64,000 nt of DNA from Gordonia humi (GTDB lineage Bacteria; Actinomycetota; Actinomycetes; Mycobacteriales; Mycobacteriaceae), in assembly GCF_014197435.1 (NCBI RefSeq), contig NZ_JACIFP010000001.1:558001-622000 (forward strand), given 5' to 3'. Positions 18,972-29,767 of the stretch are shown here, piece by piece. A program made the translations under genes and the position numbers. The first letter of the stretch is position 1, and each line of letters opens with the position of its first letter. A model generated the notes under the pieces. That model was not told where the DNA came from, made no database searches, and worked only from the letters and a program-made list of their open reading frames with translations.

Positions 18972-20749
18972 CGTGCGGCCTCCTGCGGCGTCGGCTCGGG
19001 TTCGGGACTCGAGTCGGGTTCGGGACTCGGGTCGGGGGTGAGCGGTGTGTCCAGGGAGATGACGGTGTCCGCGGCGGCCAGCCAGGCGGGCGACTGCGTG
19101 AAGACCACGGTGGCCGTCTCCGCGCGAGTGGCGCACACCCGCTCCACCACGGTCGCCTCGGTCATCGAGTCGACGGCGGTCGTCGGGTCGGTGAGCACCA
19201 GGAACGCCGATTCGGCCGCGAGCGCACGGGCCAGACCGACGCGTTGCCGCTGTCCGCCGGACAGCATCTGACCCGCTTCGCCGACCGGCGTGTCCAGCCC
19301 GTGGGACAGGACCTCTGCGACGTCGTCGCAGGCGGCGGCGAACACCGCCCTCGTCACCGCGCCGGACGCGTCCGGACCGTCGACGACCACGGCCGAGATG
19401 TTCTCCACCACCGAGCCCTCGAACAGGTGCGGGGTGTGCGGAACCACCCGGATCGTCGACCGGCCCGCCGCATGGTCGAGCGCGGCGACGTCGACTCCGC
19501 CCACACGCAGCACGACGCCGTCGAGGACGTCCTCGCGGGACAGCGCCGCCGCCAGCTGTCGACCGACGCCCTGGTCGGCGGCGATCACCGTCAGTCCTGT
19601 CTCGGGCACTCGGATGTCGGGGAGCTCCGGGTGGCCGGTGATCTCGAGCGGACCGGCCGCCGCCGGTCGGTCGCCCGCCGTGATCGCCGGTCCGGCCTGC
19701 AACACCGACAGCACGCGGGCCGCACTGGGCACCGCGCCGTTCCAGACGGCGCCGAAGTTGGTGCCCATCGCGTTGAGCGGCCCCATGATGAACTGGGTGA
19801 GACCGACCACCGTGATCAACTCGCCGAGACCGATGGCCCCGTCGACCGCCATGATTCCCGCGGCCAGACCCACGGCGATGACGAAGATCGCCGACACTGC
19901 CTGGAGCAGAGCGACGTAGGCGCCCTCGGACCGCATCGCGGCGATCGCGTGGTCGCGTGCCCGGGTGCTGGCGACACGGTAGCGCCGCGCCGCCTCGCCC
20001 TCGGCGCCGATGCCTTTGAGCACCCGGAAGCCGGCCACGAGATCACCCGCGGTGCCCGCCGCCAGACCGACCGACTCCTGCTGACGCTCGGTGCGCCGAC
20101 GCAACGGTGCGCCCGCACGGTCGAGAAGCCAGAACATCGCCGGTGCACCGACCAGGACCGCCACACCGAGCGGCCACGAGATGACGAGCAGGACGACGCC
20201 CGCGACGATCACCGAGGCCATCTCACCGACCGGGAAGACGGCGAGGAGGACCGCGCGCGACAGTCGAGCCACATCGGACGTGGCGATGCTGAGCGCGGTG
20301 CCGGGCAGCCGCGCGGGTCCGTCGGTGCCCGCCGGATGCAGCATCCGGTCGGTGACGCGCATCCGGAACTGATGCTCGATCACCTGCAATGCGTACATGG
20401 CCATCCGGTCGCCGAAGCGCCAGGTGAGCGAGAGCATCATGAAGTCGGCCGCCAGGATCACCAGCCACAGGACGAGGGCGTCCCAGTCGTGAGCGAGCAC
20501 GGCGCGGTCGATGGCCAGTCCCATGATCACCGGGACCAGTGCTTCACCGACGAAATGTGCGACCACGAGGATCATCGCCGGGATCGTGTAGCGGTTCGCT
20601 CCCCACATCGTCCGCAGGACGAGCGCGCGGGGCGTGGTGTCACCGTCCACCGGGACCTGCGTCCCGCGTTCGGCGGGTCGTTCCCCGGCCAGCAGGCCGG
20701 AGCCGAACAGCCGCTCGGTCAGGCTCGTCTCGGAGCCGGTCATCGTCAT
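18968..20749 (-). CDS. ABC exporter-type half transporter, TMD-NBD; Walker A, Walker B Glu and H-loop lost (partner B)
   Basis: 593 aa. There are six membrane helices (about 50-340), then an ATPase-like domain. The P-loop region reads AADQGVGRQLAAA instead of GxxGxGKST. The Walker B region reads LVLTDPTTAVD, with Pro where the catalytic Glu belongs. The switch-loop region reads VVFTQSPAWL, with no His. By contrast LSGGQRQRVGLAR is perfect. It can therefore only contribute its signature motif to ATP bound on partner A. The tail has a Pro/Glu/Ser-rich repeat (PDPSPEPDSSPEPEPTP). ATG 20749 shares a base with the TGA of the NRPS upstream (TGATG). It is co-transcribed with the hydroxyornithine NRPS and partner A. 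Confidence 0.87.
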   Translation of the reverse strand: MTMTGSETSLTERLFGSGLLAGERPAERGTQVPVDGDTTPRALVLRTMWGANRYTIPAMILVVAHFVGEALVPVIMGLAIDRAVLAHDWDALVLWLVILAADFMMLSLTWRFGDRMAMYALQVIEHQFRMRVTDRMLHPAGTDGPARLPGTALSIATSDVARLSRAVLLAVFPVGEMASVIVAGVVLLVISWPLGVAVLVGAPAMFWLLDRAGAPLRRRTERQQESVGLAAGTAGDLVAGFRVLKGIGAEGEAARRYRVASTRARDHAIAAMRSEGAYVALLQAVSAIFVIAVGLAAGIMAVDGAIGLGELITVVGLTQFIMGPLNAMGTNFGAVWNGAVPSAARVLSVLQAGPAITAGDRPAAAGPLEITGHPELPDIRVPETGLTVIAADQGVGRQLAAALSREDVLDGVVLRVGGVDVAALDHAAGRSTIRVVPHTPHLFEGSVVENISAVVVDGPDASGAVTRAVFAAACDDVAEVLSHGLDTPVGEAGQMLSGGQRQRVGLARALAAESAFLVLTDPTTAVDSMTEATVVERVCATRAETATVVFTQSPAWLAAADTVISLDTPLTPDPSPEPDSSPEPEPTPQEAAR

Positions 20750-23700
20750 CAGTCCTTCTCGTCGGTCGTCGGTCGGTCGCCGTGCAGCCGGTCGCTCCAC
20801 GCCCGGGCCAGTGCGCTCGCGGTGTCGTCGTCGCCGGATCCGATCACCGAGACGTCCCACCTGCCGTCGTCGGCGATACGGTACCGGGCGACGATCGGAT
20901 ACCTGCACTCGACGCCCTCTGCCCGCCGCTGTCCGGCCGGCGCACCGTAGAACCTGGTCACGAGGACGTCGGCGGCCCGCCGACGGCGCATCGTCTTGCG
21001 GACCGCGGGCTCGTGCAGCTGGGCCAGTGCGTGCCAGTGCCTGGTGGCCGAGGATCCCGCGTACTCCAGCGGGACGGTCGGCGTCCAGGGCCCCGCGGCG
21101 CCGCGGTCCACGCCGGGCACCGCGCGCAGGTCGGCCTCCACGTCGATCAACGCCTCCTCGCCCAGGATGCCACGCACCGCGTCGACGAGGGCGCGTTCCA
21201 CATCGCTGAGCTCCGGGGCGCCCTGTCCCGCCTCGAGCGCGTATGCCCGGTAGTCGTCGTGCTGTGCGGCGCCGTCCAGCGCCGCGGCCGCATCGATCAC
21301 CGAACTCGAATCACCGTCGGTGGCCGTCGCGACGGCCACGGCCACCGCGTGGAGCGACGCCCGGTCGAGTGCGAGTGCGTGTGCGGCCAGCACGAGGTAT
21401 CCGGTCTCGCCGGTGACGGCGACCGCTGCGAGGCTGCGCCCGGCGGCGATGTCGACGGCCGCTCGAGCCGTCTCGGCCGCATCCGCGAGGGTCCGTTCCA
21501 ATCCCGGTTCGGAGCCGTCGACGACGGTCAGCGGGATGTGCGAGTCGCCGCCCGCGTCGGCCGCCCAGATCAGTCTGTTGCGCGGGATCACGCGCATCGT
21601 CACCGCGTCCAGACGCGCGGCCAGACGTCCCAGCCGCTCACCCGCCTCGGCGACGGTGAGTTCCGGGCCGTGCTCGACGACCTCCGTGTAGACGAGATCC
21701 GCGGTCCCCTGACCGAAGGTCCGGATCTGGTGGAGCACCGGCGTCGGCGGCACCGGGCGCCGTTCGGCGACGGGGACGCACGCGGCGGCCAACGCCTGTG
21801 CGGTCCGGTGCCGGAACACGTCCCCGGTCGTCAACTGCAGGCCGCTGCGCAACGCACGTCCGACGACAGCCACCGAACTGATGCTGTCGCCGCCCAGGGC
21901 GAAGAAGTCGTCGTCCGCGGCGACCGAGGCTCGGCCCAGCACGTCGGCGATGATGTCGACGAGGGCCTGTTCGGTCGGTGTGGCCGGAGCGCGCCCCGTC
22001 GTCGCCCGATCGGCCGGATCGGGCAACGCCGCGCGGTCGACCTTTCCGCCGGGGGTCAGCGGCAACTCGTCGACGAACACGACCTGATCGGGGACGCTCT
22101 GCCTCGGCAGAGTGGACGCCAGCCGGTCGACGAGCCTCGACTCCGACGTACCGTCGCCGGGAGCGACGACGTAGGCGACGAGTCGTGCGGGTTCGCCCAC
22201 AGCGGCCACGACGGCGCCGGTCACGGCGTCGTCGTTCCGGAGTGCGGCCTCCACCTCGCCGGCCTCGACTCGCATGCCGCGGATCGAGAACTGCAGGTCC
22301 GCCCGGCCGTGCAGGACCAGTCGCCCGTCGGTCATCCGGGCGGCGAGGTCGCCCGTCCGGTACATCCGCGCGCCCGGCTCGCCCGCCGGGTCCGGAACGA
22401 ATCGGGTCGCGGTGAGGCCCGGTGCACCGTGATAGCCGCGTGCCGTCTGCGGGCCGGTCGCGTACAGTTCGCCGATCGCTCCGTCCGGTACCGGACGGAG
22501 CCAGCGGTCGAGGACCGTCACACGTGCGTGCGGCACCGGTCGGCCGACGGTCACGCGTTCGCCGGGGGCCACCGCACCGGCGGTGACATCGCCGGTGACC
22601 TCGGACGATCCGTAGAAGTTCACGAGTTCGCGGCCGTCGCCGGCGACCTCGGCCACGACGTCTCCGGTGAGCGGCTCAGCGCTGACCACCCATCGGTGCA
22701 CCGACGCGACCTCGTCCGCGCAGGACCGGCGGAGGGCGGCGGCCGCACTCGGGATCGTCGTGACCTCGTCGATCGACCACTGTTCGATCAACGCGGCGAG
22801 CGCCCGCAGATCGTGCGTCTGTGTCGCGTCGGCGACGACGATCGTCTCGGCGGTCAGCGCGGCGGCGAGGAGTTCGGTCAATCCGTCGACGAAGCTCAAC
22901 GAGCTCTTGACCAGGCGCGCTCCCGCTCGTTCGTCGGTCGGATGCTGCCAGGCGAGCCGAGCGGCCACCGCTCGCTGGGTTCCCAGCACGGCCTTCGGCA
23001 CGCCCGTCGAACCCGAGGTGAACAGCAGATACGCACCGTTGTCTGGCCGGACCGGGGCGGTCGCCGCGTCGTTCCGGGGCACCGCGGGCCCCGTCCCCGG
23101 ACGGTAGTCGGCGTCGATGACGGTCGTCGGCGCCGCGGTGTCGAGCATGTATGCGATGCGGTCGGCCGGATACGCCGGGTCGATCGGCACGAGGACGGCG
23201 CCCGCCGCGACCACCGCGAGGCTCGCGCACACCAGGTCGACGCCGCGACCGAGCATCACCGCGACCCGGTCCTCGGCTCCGACGCCGCGCTCCCGCAGGT
23301 CGTCGCGGAACGCCTCGGTCCGGGCGACGACGTCGGCGGCCGGGGTGATCTCGCCGGACACGACGAGGTCCGGCAGGCTCGGCAGCACCCGTGCGATCCG
23401 GTCGGCGATCGTGTCGGCGGGCGTCGACGCCGGGTCCGTCCGTCCCATCGGCTCCTGACCGGCGTGCTCCGGAACGGACTCGAGGTCCAGAACCGCGCGA
23501 CCGGTCGTCCCGTCGTCGGAGCGGGCCAACACGGCGAGCACCTCGACGAACAGGGCGGCCGCCGCGTCGGCGGGACCGTCGCCGAGTTCGGCGCGCCGAT
23601 TGGTGACGGTCACCGAGACCGCGTCGTGCACACCGACCATCACCGTCAGCGGATAGTGCGGTGCCTCGATCACCTCGACGTCGCCGAAGCTGAAGCCCGC

Positions 23701-26700
23701 GTCGGTGTCCTCCGCCCCGACGTCCGGCAGGTTCTCGACGACGAGGAGCGTGTCGAAGAGTGCGCTCACACCCGTGCTCCGGTGCAGTTCCGTGAGGGCG
23801 ATGTGCGGGTGATCGACGATCTCGGCGGTCCAGCGGGCGTGCTCGTCGACCGTGTCGACGAGTGGCCGGGAAGCCGACCAGCGCACTCGGGCGGGCACGG
23901 TGTTGACGAACATGCCGACCACGTCGTCGAGGCCGTGCCCGCGTCCGGACACGACGGTGCCGAAGGCGACGTCGGTGCGTCCGGTGAGAAGTCCCAGTGT
24001 CAGCCCCCACGCCGTGTGCAGCACGGCGCCGACGGTGACTCCGCGACCTCTCGCGAACTCGACGAGGCGGGCGCGTACGCCGTTGTCCAGTTCGGCGCGT
24101 CGTGTACCGACCCCCGGGATCACTCCGTCGCGCGCCGGGTCGCCGATGCGGCTCGACGGGTCGAACGCTGCGACGAGCGACGTGGCGTCGTCGAGTCCGT
24201 CGAGGGCTCGCGTCCATGCGGTGCGCTCGGCGTCACGGTCCCGGTCGAGCAGCGTGCGGACCGCCGCCGCGTATCGGTCGGCGCCCGCGCGCGGGACGCC
24301 CGCGTATGCGCGCCGGAGTTCGGCGAGCACGAGCGGCACCGACCAGCCGTCGGCGACGACGTGGTGGACGGTCTGCACGAGCCGATGGCGGGTGTCGCCG
24401 AGTCGCACGAGCGTGTACCGGGTCAGCGGCGCCCGGGTGATGTCGAATCCCCGACCGCGGTCCTCGCGTGCGGCTCGGTCGACGGCGGTCGCGCCCGCGT
24501 CGGCGTCCTCGCGTGCGTCGACCACCCGGAACTCCGGTGCGGGCGAGCCGCCGGTCACCACGACCGTCGAACCGTCGTCGACCTGAACGAAACGTGCCGA
24601 CAGGGCGCGGTGGCGAGTGATCACCGTGTGAGCGGCCCGTGCGAGCCGGTCGGGGTCCACCGGTCCGTGCACGTCGATGATCTGCTGAACCAGGTACGGA
24701 TCGTCGCCGACGCCGTTCGTCGCCTCGGCCGAGTGGAAGACGATCCCCTGCTGGGTCGAGGTGGGTGCGAGCACATCGCGCAGATCCGGATCGGCGGACT
24801 CCAGGCTCGCGATGTCGGCGGAGGAGAGGCGGACCGTCGGGAAGTCAGACGGCGTGTGGCCCGCGATGTCCGCAGCCGCGATCGCGGACAGGACCTGGAC
24901 CCAGCGGTCGGCGACGGCCTGGACCTCGTCCGCGGTCAGGACCCCGGACGGCCGACTGAACGCCGCGGACATCCGCGGACCGTCGGGGCCGTCGGCCACC
25001 ACCGCGTTCACCTCGAGGGGTCGCGGAAGCGGCATCGCCGGGTCGCGGCCCTCGTACGGAACGGTCCCGGGCGCCATCGACCAGTCGGCGTCCGACCGCG
25101 CGAACCGCCCGAGGTAGTTGAACAGGACCGGCGCACGGTGTGCGGGCACCGGATCGTCGACGAGGTACCGAAGGGCTCCGTAACCGATCCCCTGGCGCGG
25201 CACAGCCCGCAACTGCTCTTTGACCGAGCGGACCAGCGCCGAGACGTCCGACTCGTCGACGTCGGCGAGGTCGATGTGCACCGGGTACAGGGTGGTGAAC
25301 CACCCGACCGTTCGCGACAGGTCGAGATCGCCGATCGCTTCGGGTTCGCGTCCGTGCCCTTCCATCTCGATGGTGGTCCCGTCGGCACCGGTGAGTTCGC
25401 CGACGGCCACCGCGAGAGCCGCGACGAGGGCGTCGTTCGGCGATCCGTGCACTGCGGCGGGGAGGACGTCGACGAGGTGTCGGGTCAGGTCCACGTCGAG
25501 TTCCACCGTGTGCGTCCGCTCGGTGGCAACGGTGTCGCGGGCCCGGTCGCACTCCCGGCCGAGGACTCCGGCGGGCCGCTCGCAGGTGCGGACCCAGTGG
25601 TCGCGCTCATCGTCGAAGACGCCCGCGCGGGCGGCGTCGGCCAGTGCCGTCGACCACGCTCGCCAGGAGACGGGTTCGGCCGCGACCGCGTCCGGCTCGG
25701 CGATCGCCGTCGCGAGGTCCTCTGCGACGATCCGCAGCGAGATCCCGTCGACGACGGTGTGGTGAGCGATGAGGACGAGGCGTCCGGAGGCCCCCGGGCG
25801 GTCGATCCACGTCGCGGCCGTCACGCCCGGCGATCCGGTGTGGTCGATGAGGCGCGCGGTGCGGTCGGCGACGTGCGCCGCCGCCGCGGCCAGCGCGGCG
25901 TCGTCGGTCTCGCCGGGGACCGTCTCGACGGCCAGTGCCACCTCGACCGGAGCGTCGGGAATCGTGGCCGAGGTGGCGGAGGTCATCGATGCGGTGAGTG
26001 CGGGATGCGCGGCGACGACGGCGTCGAGCGCCCGCTGCAGGGTCGCCGCGTCGGCGCCGCTCGGGACCGTCAGGGCGATTCCCTGATAGAAGCCGTCGAG
26101 CCCGGCGGGCGCGGCGACCTCGTGCAGCCAGTGCAGGATCGGGGTCGGTGTGAGGGCGCCGCGCGGGGCGACGGCGGCGATCGACGCCTCCTCTGCGGGA
26201 CGTAGCACCGGCGCCAGCTCGGCCGGTGTCCGAGCGGCGAAGACGTCGCGCACCCGGACGGTCATCCCCGCGCGACGGAGGGCGCTCACCACGCGGATGG
26301 CGATGATGCTGTCGCCGCCCGACGCGAAGAAGTCGTCGTCGACCGCCACGCGGTCCAGGCCGAGCACCTCGGCGAAGACGTCGCACAGGAGCGACTCCTC
26401 CGGCGTCGAGGGTTCGGCGCCGCTGCTCGAGACGAGAACCGGTGCAGGCAGCGCCCGCCGGTCGATCTTGCCGTTGGCGGTGGTCGGCATGGTCTCGAGC
26501 GTCATCACGATCTCGGGGATCATGTAGTCCGGCAGCGTGCGGGCGCACGACTCGGTGACCGCGTCGGTCGCCGACCAGTGGGCGCCGACGCCGGCGGCCG
26601 CCGTCACATACGCCACCAGTCGCTGGGTGCTGCCGTGATCGACGACGCCGACCGCGCAGTGGCGCACCCCGTCGGCGGATGCGACGGCCGCTTCGATCTC

Positions 26701-27993
26701 CTCGAGCTCGATCCGGCGACCGCGGAGTTTCACCTGGTTGTCCACCCGGCCCAGGAACTCGAGCGACCCGTCGTCGGTCCAACGGGCACGGTCGCCCGTC
26801 CGGTACATCCGTTCGCCCGGAGGACCGAACGGGTCGGCCACGAAGCGGGATGCGGTCAGTTCTGCGGCGTTCACATATCCGCGACCGAGCAGGAAACCCG
26901 CCGCGTACAGTTCGCCGGGCTCACCGACGCCGAGCGGTGCGAGTCGTTCGTCCACGACGTACAGGCGGGTGTGCGGGTTCGGCCTGCCGATCGATGTCGC
27001 GATTCGTTCGGCCTGTTCGCGGTAGACGACGTGGGACACCCCGATCGTCGCTTCGGCTGGACCGTAACCGTGGTAGAGGGTGGTCGTGGTCTGTTCCCGG
27101 AACCGGGCGAACAGCCCGGGTGTCAGCACCTCGCCGCCGCACCAGACGTGCCGGAGCCCCGCCATCGCGCTGCGACCGGCGGCCGCCCTCTCCCGGTCCA
27201 TCTCGAGGAGGACGTCGAGCATCGACGACACGAGGTAGACGAACGTGACCCGCTCGGTCTCGATGAGGTGGAGGAGACGGTCCGGATCCGCTTCCTCGCC
27301 CGCCGCGGCCACCACGACGCGGCCGCCGGACACGAGCGGCAGCAGGATCTCGTTGACCGAGATGTCGAAGGCGAGAGGAGCCTTGAACAGCGTCGCGTCG
27401 TCGGACCCGAAGTGCAGGATCTCGTCGCGTTGCCACAGCAGTCGTTCGCAGATCGCCTCGTGCCGGATCATCGCCCCCTTCGGGTTGCCCGTCGACCCGG
27501 ACGTGAAGATCACGTAGGCCAGACGCTTCCCGTCCCCCGGCGCCGGCGTGGACAGTGCGAAGGCGGCCAGGCGCTCGATCGGATCCGCGGCGCCGGTCGA
27601 GACGGGCGCCGTGACGTCGATCGTCAGTTCCGGGACCGGCCATCGGTCGCCCGCCGCGGCGGTGACGACCAGGCGCGCGTCCGCACTGTCGATCACATGT
27701 CGGCGGCGCGCCGGCGGCCACGTGGGATCGATCGGGACGAACGCTCCTCCGGCGGTCATGACCGCGAGGACGGTCACGACCATCTCCGCCGATCGAGGCA
27801 TGCCGACACCGACGACGGTCTCCGGGCCGACGCCTGCCGCGACGAGATCGTCGGCGAGGTCGGCGACCCGGTGTGCGAGTTCGCGGTAGGTCATCCGGGC
27901 GCGAGCGTCCACGACTGCGACGGAGTGCGGCGTGCTCTCGGCTTGTCGGGCGAGGAGCGACGGAATCGTCGAATCCGAGGCGGCTGCGTTCAT
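20749..27993 (-). CDS. NRPS, A-PCP-E-C-A-PCP-degenerate E; starter predicted N5-hydroxy(formyl)ornithine, second beta-alanine-like
   Basis: 2414 aa from ATG 27993. There is no leading C domain, so it starts a chain. A1 specificity residues read D-I-N-Y-W-G-G-I-G-K, the code reported for N5-hydroxy-N5-formylornithine in coelichelin-type NRPSs. PCP1 (GGDSIIAI) and E1 (HHTVVDGIS) follow, then a C domain (HHVVADGWS). A2 lacks the usual Asp235: the region reads SFVDGLTE, giving V-D-T-T-V-S-F-G-D-K, which resembles beta-alanine codes (Val235/Asp236...Asp331). PCP2 is GGDSISSV. The last about 330 residues align as an E-type domain, but the HHxxxD motif has become [10 protein letters not shown], so it should be inactive, fitting an achiral residue. 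ATG 28014 is an alternative start but would translate through the iron box. Confidence 0.9.
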   Translation of the reverse strand: MNAAASDSTIPSLLARQAESTPHSVAVVDARARMTYRELAHRVADLADDLVAAGVGPETVVGVGMPRSAEMVVTVLAVMTAGGAFVPIDPTWPPARRRHVIDSADARLVVTAAAGDRWPVPELTIDVTAPVSTGAADPIERLAAFALSTPAPGDGKRLAYVIFTSGSTGNPKGAMIRHEAICERLLWQRDEILHFGSDDATLFKAPLAFDISVNEILLPLVSGGRVVVAAAGEEADPDRLLHLIETERVTFVYLVSSMLDVLLEMDRERAAAGRSAMAGLRHVWCGGEVLTPGLFARFREQTTTTLYHGYGPAEATIGVSHVVYREQAERIATSIGRPNPHTRLYVVDERLAPLGVGEPGELYAAGFLLGRGYVNAAELTASRFVADPFGPPGERMYRTGDRARWTDDGSLEFLGRVDNQVKLRGRRIELEEIEAAVASADGVRHCAVGVVDHGSTQRLVAYVTAAAGVGAHWSATDAVTESCARTLPDYMIPEIVMTLETMPTTANGKIDRRALPAPVLVSSSGAEPSTPEESLLCDVFAEVLGLDRVAVDDDFFASGGDSIIAIRVVSALRRAGMTVRVRDVFAARTPAELAPVLRPAEEASIAAVAPRGALTPTPILHWLHEVAAPAGLDGFYQGIALTVPSGADAATLQRALDAVVAAHPALTASMTSATSATIPDAPVEVALAVETVPGETDDAALAAAAAHVADRTARLIDHTGSPGVTAATWIDRPGASGRLVLIAHHTVVDGISLRIVAEDLATAIAEPDAVAAEPVSWRAWSTALADAARAGVFDDERDHWVRTCERPAGVLGRECDRARDTVATERTHTVELDVDLTRHLVDVLPAAVHGSPNDALVAALAVAVGELTGADGTTIEMEGHGREPEAIGDLDLSRTVGWFTTLYPVHIDLADVDESDVSALVRSVKEQLRAVPRQGIGYGALRYLVDDPVPAHRAPVLFNYLGRFARSDADWSMAPGTVPYEGRDPAMPLPRPLEVNAVVADGPDGPRMSAAFSRPSGVLTADEVQAVADRWVQVLSAIAAADIAGHTPSDFPTVRLSSADIASLESADPDLRDVLAPTSTQQGIVFHSAEATNGVGDDPYLVQQIIDVHGPVDPDRLARAAHTVITRHRALSARFVQVDDGSTVVVTGGSPAPEFRVVDAREDADAGATAVDRAAREDRGRGFDITRAPLTRYTLVRLGDTRHRLVQTVHHVVADGWSVPLVLAELRRAYAGVPRAGADRYAAAVRTLLDRDRDAERTAWTRALDGLDDATSLVAAFDPSSRIGDPARDGVIPGVGTRRAELDNGVRARLVEFARGRGVTVGAVLHTAWGLTLGLLTGRTDVAFGTVVSGRGHGLDDVVGMFVNTVPARVRWSASRPLVDTVDEHARWTAEIVDHPHIALTELHRSTGVSALFDTLLVVENLPDVGAEDTDAGFSFGDVEVIEAPHYPLTVMVGVHDAVSVTVTNRRAELGDGPADAAAALFVEVLAVLARSDDGTTGRAVLDLESVPEHAGQEPMGRTDPASTPADTIADRIARVLPSLPDLVVSGEITPAADVVARTEAFRDDLRERGVGAEDRVAVMLGRGVDLVCASLAVVAAGAVLVPIDPAYPADRIAYMLDTAAPTTVIDADYRPGTGPAVPRNDAATAPVRPDNGAYLLFTSGSTGVPKAVLGTQRAVAARLAWQHPTDERAGARLVKSSLSFVDGLTELLAAALTAETIVVADATQTHDLRALAALIEQWSIDEVTTIPSAAAALRRSCADEVASVHRWVVSAEPLTGDVVAEVAGDGRELVNFYGSSEVTGDVTAGAVAPGERVTVGRPVPHARVTVLDRWLRPVPDGAIGELYATGPQTARGYHGAPGLTATRFVPDPAGEPGARMYRTGDLAARMTDGRLVLHGRADLQFSIRGMRVEAGEVEAALRNDDAVTGAVVAAVGEPARLVAYVVAPGDGTSESRLVDRLASTLPRQSVPDQVVFVDELPLTPGGKVDRAALPDPADRATTGRAPATPTEQALVDIIADVLGRASVAADDDFFALGGDSISSVAVVGRALRSGLQLTTGDVFRHRTAQALAAACVPVAERRPVPPTPVLHQIRTFGQGTADLVYTEVVEHGPELTVAEAGERLGRLAARLDAVTMRVIPRNRLIWAADAGGDSHIPLTVVDGSEPGLERTLADAAETARAAVDIAAGRSLAAVAVTGETGYLVLAAHALALDRASLHAVAVAVATATDGDSSSVIDAAAALDGAAQHDDYRAYALEAGQGAPELSDVERALVDAVRGILGEEALIDVEADLRAVPGVDRGAAGPWTPTVPLEYAGSSATRHWHALAQLHEPAVRKTMRRRRAADVLVTRFYGAPAGQRRAEGVECRYPIVARYRIADDGRWDVSVIGSGDDDTASALARAWSDRLHGDRPTTDEKD

Positions 27994-28011
27994 GAGGTTA
28001 GGGTAACCTAC
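27993..28011. promoter_or_regulatory. DtxR/IdeR iron box between the NRPS and mbtH-panD
   Basis: Matches 15 of 19 consensus positions; the two middle CC bases are GG, but both arms AGGTTAG and TAACCTA are intact. It lies between divergent genes: its first base is the A of the NRPS ATG on the minus strand, and it is 75 nt upstream of the mbtH start on the plus strand. It could control both directions. Confidence 0.88.
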
Positions 28012-28086
28012 CATCAAATGTGCTCACGGCCCGCCCGGCGAGTCGACCACCGACCGTCGCACAAGCCCCGTCCGACAGGAGTCTCA

Positions 28087-28338
28087 TTGACCACGAACCC
28101 ATTCGACGACGAGACCGGAACGTTCTTCGTACTGGTCAACGACGAGGACCAGCATTCGCTGTGGCCGTCGTTCGCCGACGTCCCCGCAGGTTGGCGCGTC
28201 GTTCACGGCGGCCGGACAGGCACCGACCGGGCGGCGTGCATCGAGTACGTCGAACAGAACTGGACCGACCTCCGGCCCCGCTCGCTCCGCGAGGCCATGG
28301 CCGACGGTCCCGCCGCGAACCGCCCATCCCACCACTGA
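28087..28338 (+). CDS. mbtH: MbtH-like NRPS accessory protein
   Basis: 83 aa. MbtH proteins bind adenylation domains and are needed for their solubility or activity. The family signature is clear: [24 protein letters not shown] at the N-terminus (given here as [10 protein letters not shown], then [11 protein letters not shown]), then [13 protein letters not shown] and C-terminal [11 protein letters not shown] with the invariant Trp residues. The start is TTG 28087, preceded by AGGAG at 28077-28081. The reading frame is longer upstream, but the family begins at this point. It heads a short plus-strand operon with panD (17 nt apart), divergent from the hydroxyornithine NRPS. Confidence 0.93.
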   Translation: MTTNPFDDETGTFFVLVNDEDQHSLWPSFADVPAGWRVVHGGRTGTDRAACIEYVEQNWTDLRPRSLREAMADGPAANRPSHH

Positions 28339-28355
28339 CGAGAGGCTCACACTCC

Positions 28356-28763
28356 ATGCTCCGCACGCTCGTGAACGGCAAGATCCACCGCGCTACCGTC
28401 ACTCAGGCCGACCTGCACTATGTGGGATCGATCACCATCGACGCCGATCTGATGGCGGCCGCCGACCTCGTCGAAGGCGAACAGGTGTCGGTCGTCGACA
28501 TCACCAACGGCGCTCGACTGGAGACCTACGCGATCACCGGAGAGTCCGGGTCCGGACGGATCTGCATCAACGGTGCCGCCGCACACCTGGTGAACCCGGG
28601 CGACATGGTGATCATCATGTCGTACGGGCAGTTCTCCGACGTCGAGGTCACGATGCACGAACCCAAGGTGGTCCACGTCGACGCCGACAACCGCATTGTC
28701 GCCCTGGGCAACGATCCCGCCGAGCCGGTACCCGGCGCGGTCGATCAGTTCGCCTCACGCTGA
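28356..28763 (+). CDS. panD: Aspartate 1-decarboxylase (pyruvoyl enzyme)
   Basis: 135 aa, full family length. It converts L-aspartate to beta-alanine. The proenzyme self-cleaves at Gly24-Ser25 (HYVGSITID) to make the pyruvoyl cofactor; the catalytic Lys9 (NGKIHRA), Tyr (ETYAI) and the [18 protein letters not shown] blocks are present. PanD normally serves pantothenate and coenzyme A synthesis next to panC or coaX. Here it sits between mbtH and the formyltransferase inside a siderophore cluster, in an apparent iron-regulated operon. The inferred role is a dedicated supply of beta-alanine for the second adenylation domain of the adjacent NRPS. The start is ATG 28356; the gene ends at a strong hairpin. 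Confidence 0.95.
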   Translation: MLRTLVNGKIHRATVTQADLHYVGSITIDADLMAAADLVEGEQVSVVDITNGARLETYAITGESGSGRICINGAAAHLVNPGDMVIIMSYGQFSDVEVTMHEPKVVHVDADNRIVALGNDPAEPVPGAVDQFASR

Positions 28764-28769
28764 CCGCAC

Positions 28770-28819
28770 GACGCGGATGCGCGCCCGCTCCGTCGACGGA
28801 GCGGGCGCGCATCCGCGTC
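28770..28819. terminator. Bidirectional hairpin between convergent panD and formyltransferase genes
   Basis: Perfect inverted repeat with a 23-bp stem (GACGCGGATGCGCGC... and its complement) and a TCGA loop. It starts 6 nt after the panD stop and ends 11 nt before the formyltransferase stop. There is no T-tract on either side, as is usual for actinobacterial terminators. Confidence 0.85.
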
Positions 28820-28830
28820 CAGGTCGTACG

Positions 28831-29766
28831 TCAGTCGTCGATGTATCCGCCGCGAGTGCCGAAGAACTGCTTCGCCGAGACCTCGGTCCCGTCGTCCAGG
28901 CGGAGTCGCTCGAAGACGATCGCCGGCTCCGGGACGGTGCGTGAGGAGCCGCAGACCACCGCGATCCCGCCCTCGTAGGGCACCGTCACCCGCCCCGGGG
29001 TTCCGCCGAACCGCCCGGTCGACACGTGTGCGGCGAGGACCCGCACACGCTGCCCGTCGAAGGTGAAGTGCGCGTTGGGATACGGATCCGACTGCGCCCT
29101 GACCAGGAGCTCGATGTCCGCGGCCGACGAGGTGAAGTCGATGCGCGATTCGAGGTCCGAACGCTTGTGGAAGTACGTCATCGCGGCCGGGTCCTGCGCG
29201 ATCTCGGTGAGGGTTCCCGCCGCCAGATCCGCCAGCGACCGCGCGACGAGCGGTTCGATCAGATCCATCGTCGCGAGGACCAGTTCAGTGGTCGTGCTCG
29301 CCGGGCCCACCGGGACGGCCTGCTGTGCCACGATCGGCCCGGTGTCGAGCCCCTCGTCCATCCGGTGGACGGTGACCCCGACGTGGGACTCGCGGTTCAG
29401 CAGTGCCCACAGGACGGGCGAGAAGCCCGCGTATCGCGGGAGCAACGAGTCGTGGATGTTCAGCGTGCCGTGCGTCGGCGCGGCGTAGATCTCGCGCGGC
29501 AGCCAGGTGCGCCAGTTGTTGGCGACGATCACGTCGGGTTCGGCCGCGTGCACCGCGTCGATCAACGCCTGATCGGCCCGGGTCGCGACATGGACGGGCA
29601 CACCGTTGGCCGCTGCGAGATCCTCCACCGAGTCGGCCCACATCTGCTCGTACGGGTGATCGCTCTGCGGATGAGTCACCGCGAGCGCCACCTCGTGCTC
29701 GGTCCGGAGCACCGCCGACAGTGTGCGGTGGCCCCAGGTCTGGTATCCGAGCGTCACTACGCGCAT
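28831..29766 (-). CDS. N5-hydroxyornithine formyltransferase (methionyl-tRNA formyltransferase fold)
   Basis: 311 aa. Formyl-transferase N-domain with catalytic residues as in Fmt: Asn103 and His105 (NIHDSLLPRYAG) and Asp141 (MDEGLDTGPI). A C-terminal OB-like domain runs from about 210 (DPYPNAHFTF, RVRVLAA). FxbA (exochelin) and CchA (coelichelin) are the known relatives that transfer formyl from 10-formyl-THF to hydroxyornithine. Context (ornithine hydroxylase, hydroxyornithine-type A domain) supports this over tRNA formylation. ATG 29766 is one base after the stop of the aryl carrier protein gene, so the two are translated together. The gene ends at the shared terminator. Confidence 0.9.
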   Translation of the reverse strand: MRVVTLGYQTWGHRTLSAVLRTEHEVALAVTHPQSDHPYEQMWADSVEDLAAANGVPVHVATRADQALIDAVHAAEPDVIVANNWRTWLPREIYAAPTHGTLNIHDSLLPRYAGFSPVLWALLNRESHVGVTVHRMDEGLDTGPIVAQQAVPVGPASTTTELVLATMDLIEPLVARSLADLAAGTLTEIAQDPAAMTYFHKRSDLESRIDFTSSAADIELLVRAQSDPYPNAHFTFDGQRVRVLAAHVSTGRFGGTPGRVTVPYEGGIAVVCGSSRTVPEPAIVFERLRLDDGTEVSAKQFFGTRGGYIDD

Positions 29767-29767
29767 G

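Noticed and set aside
20539..26205. 1888-codon plus-strand open frame
   Set aside because: Antisense shadow of the second NRPS and of the ABC gene; low-complexity composition and no domain pattern.
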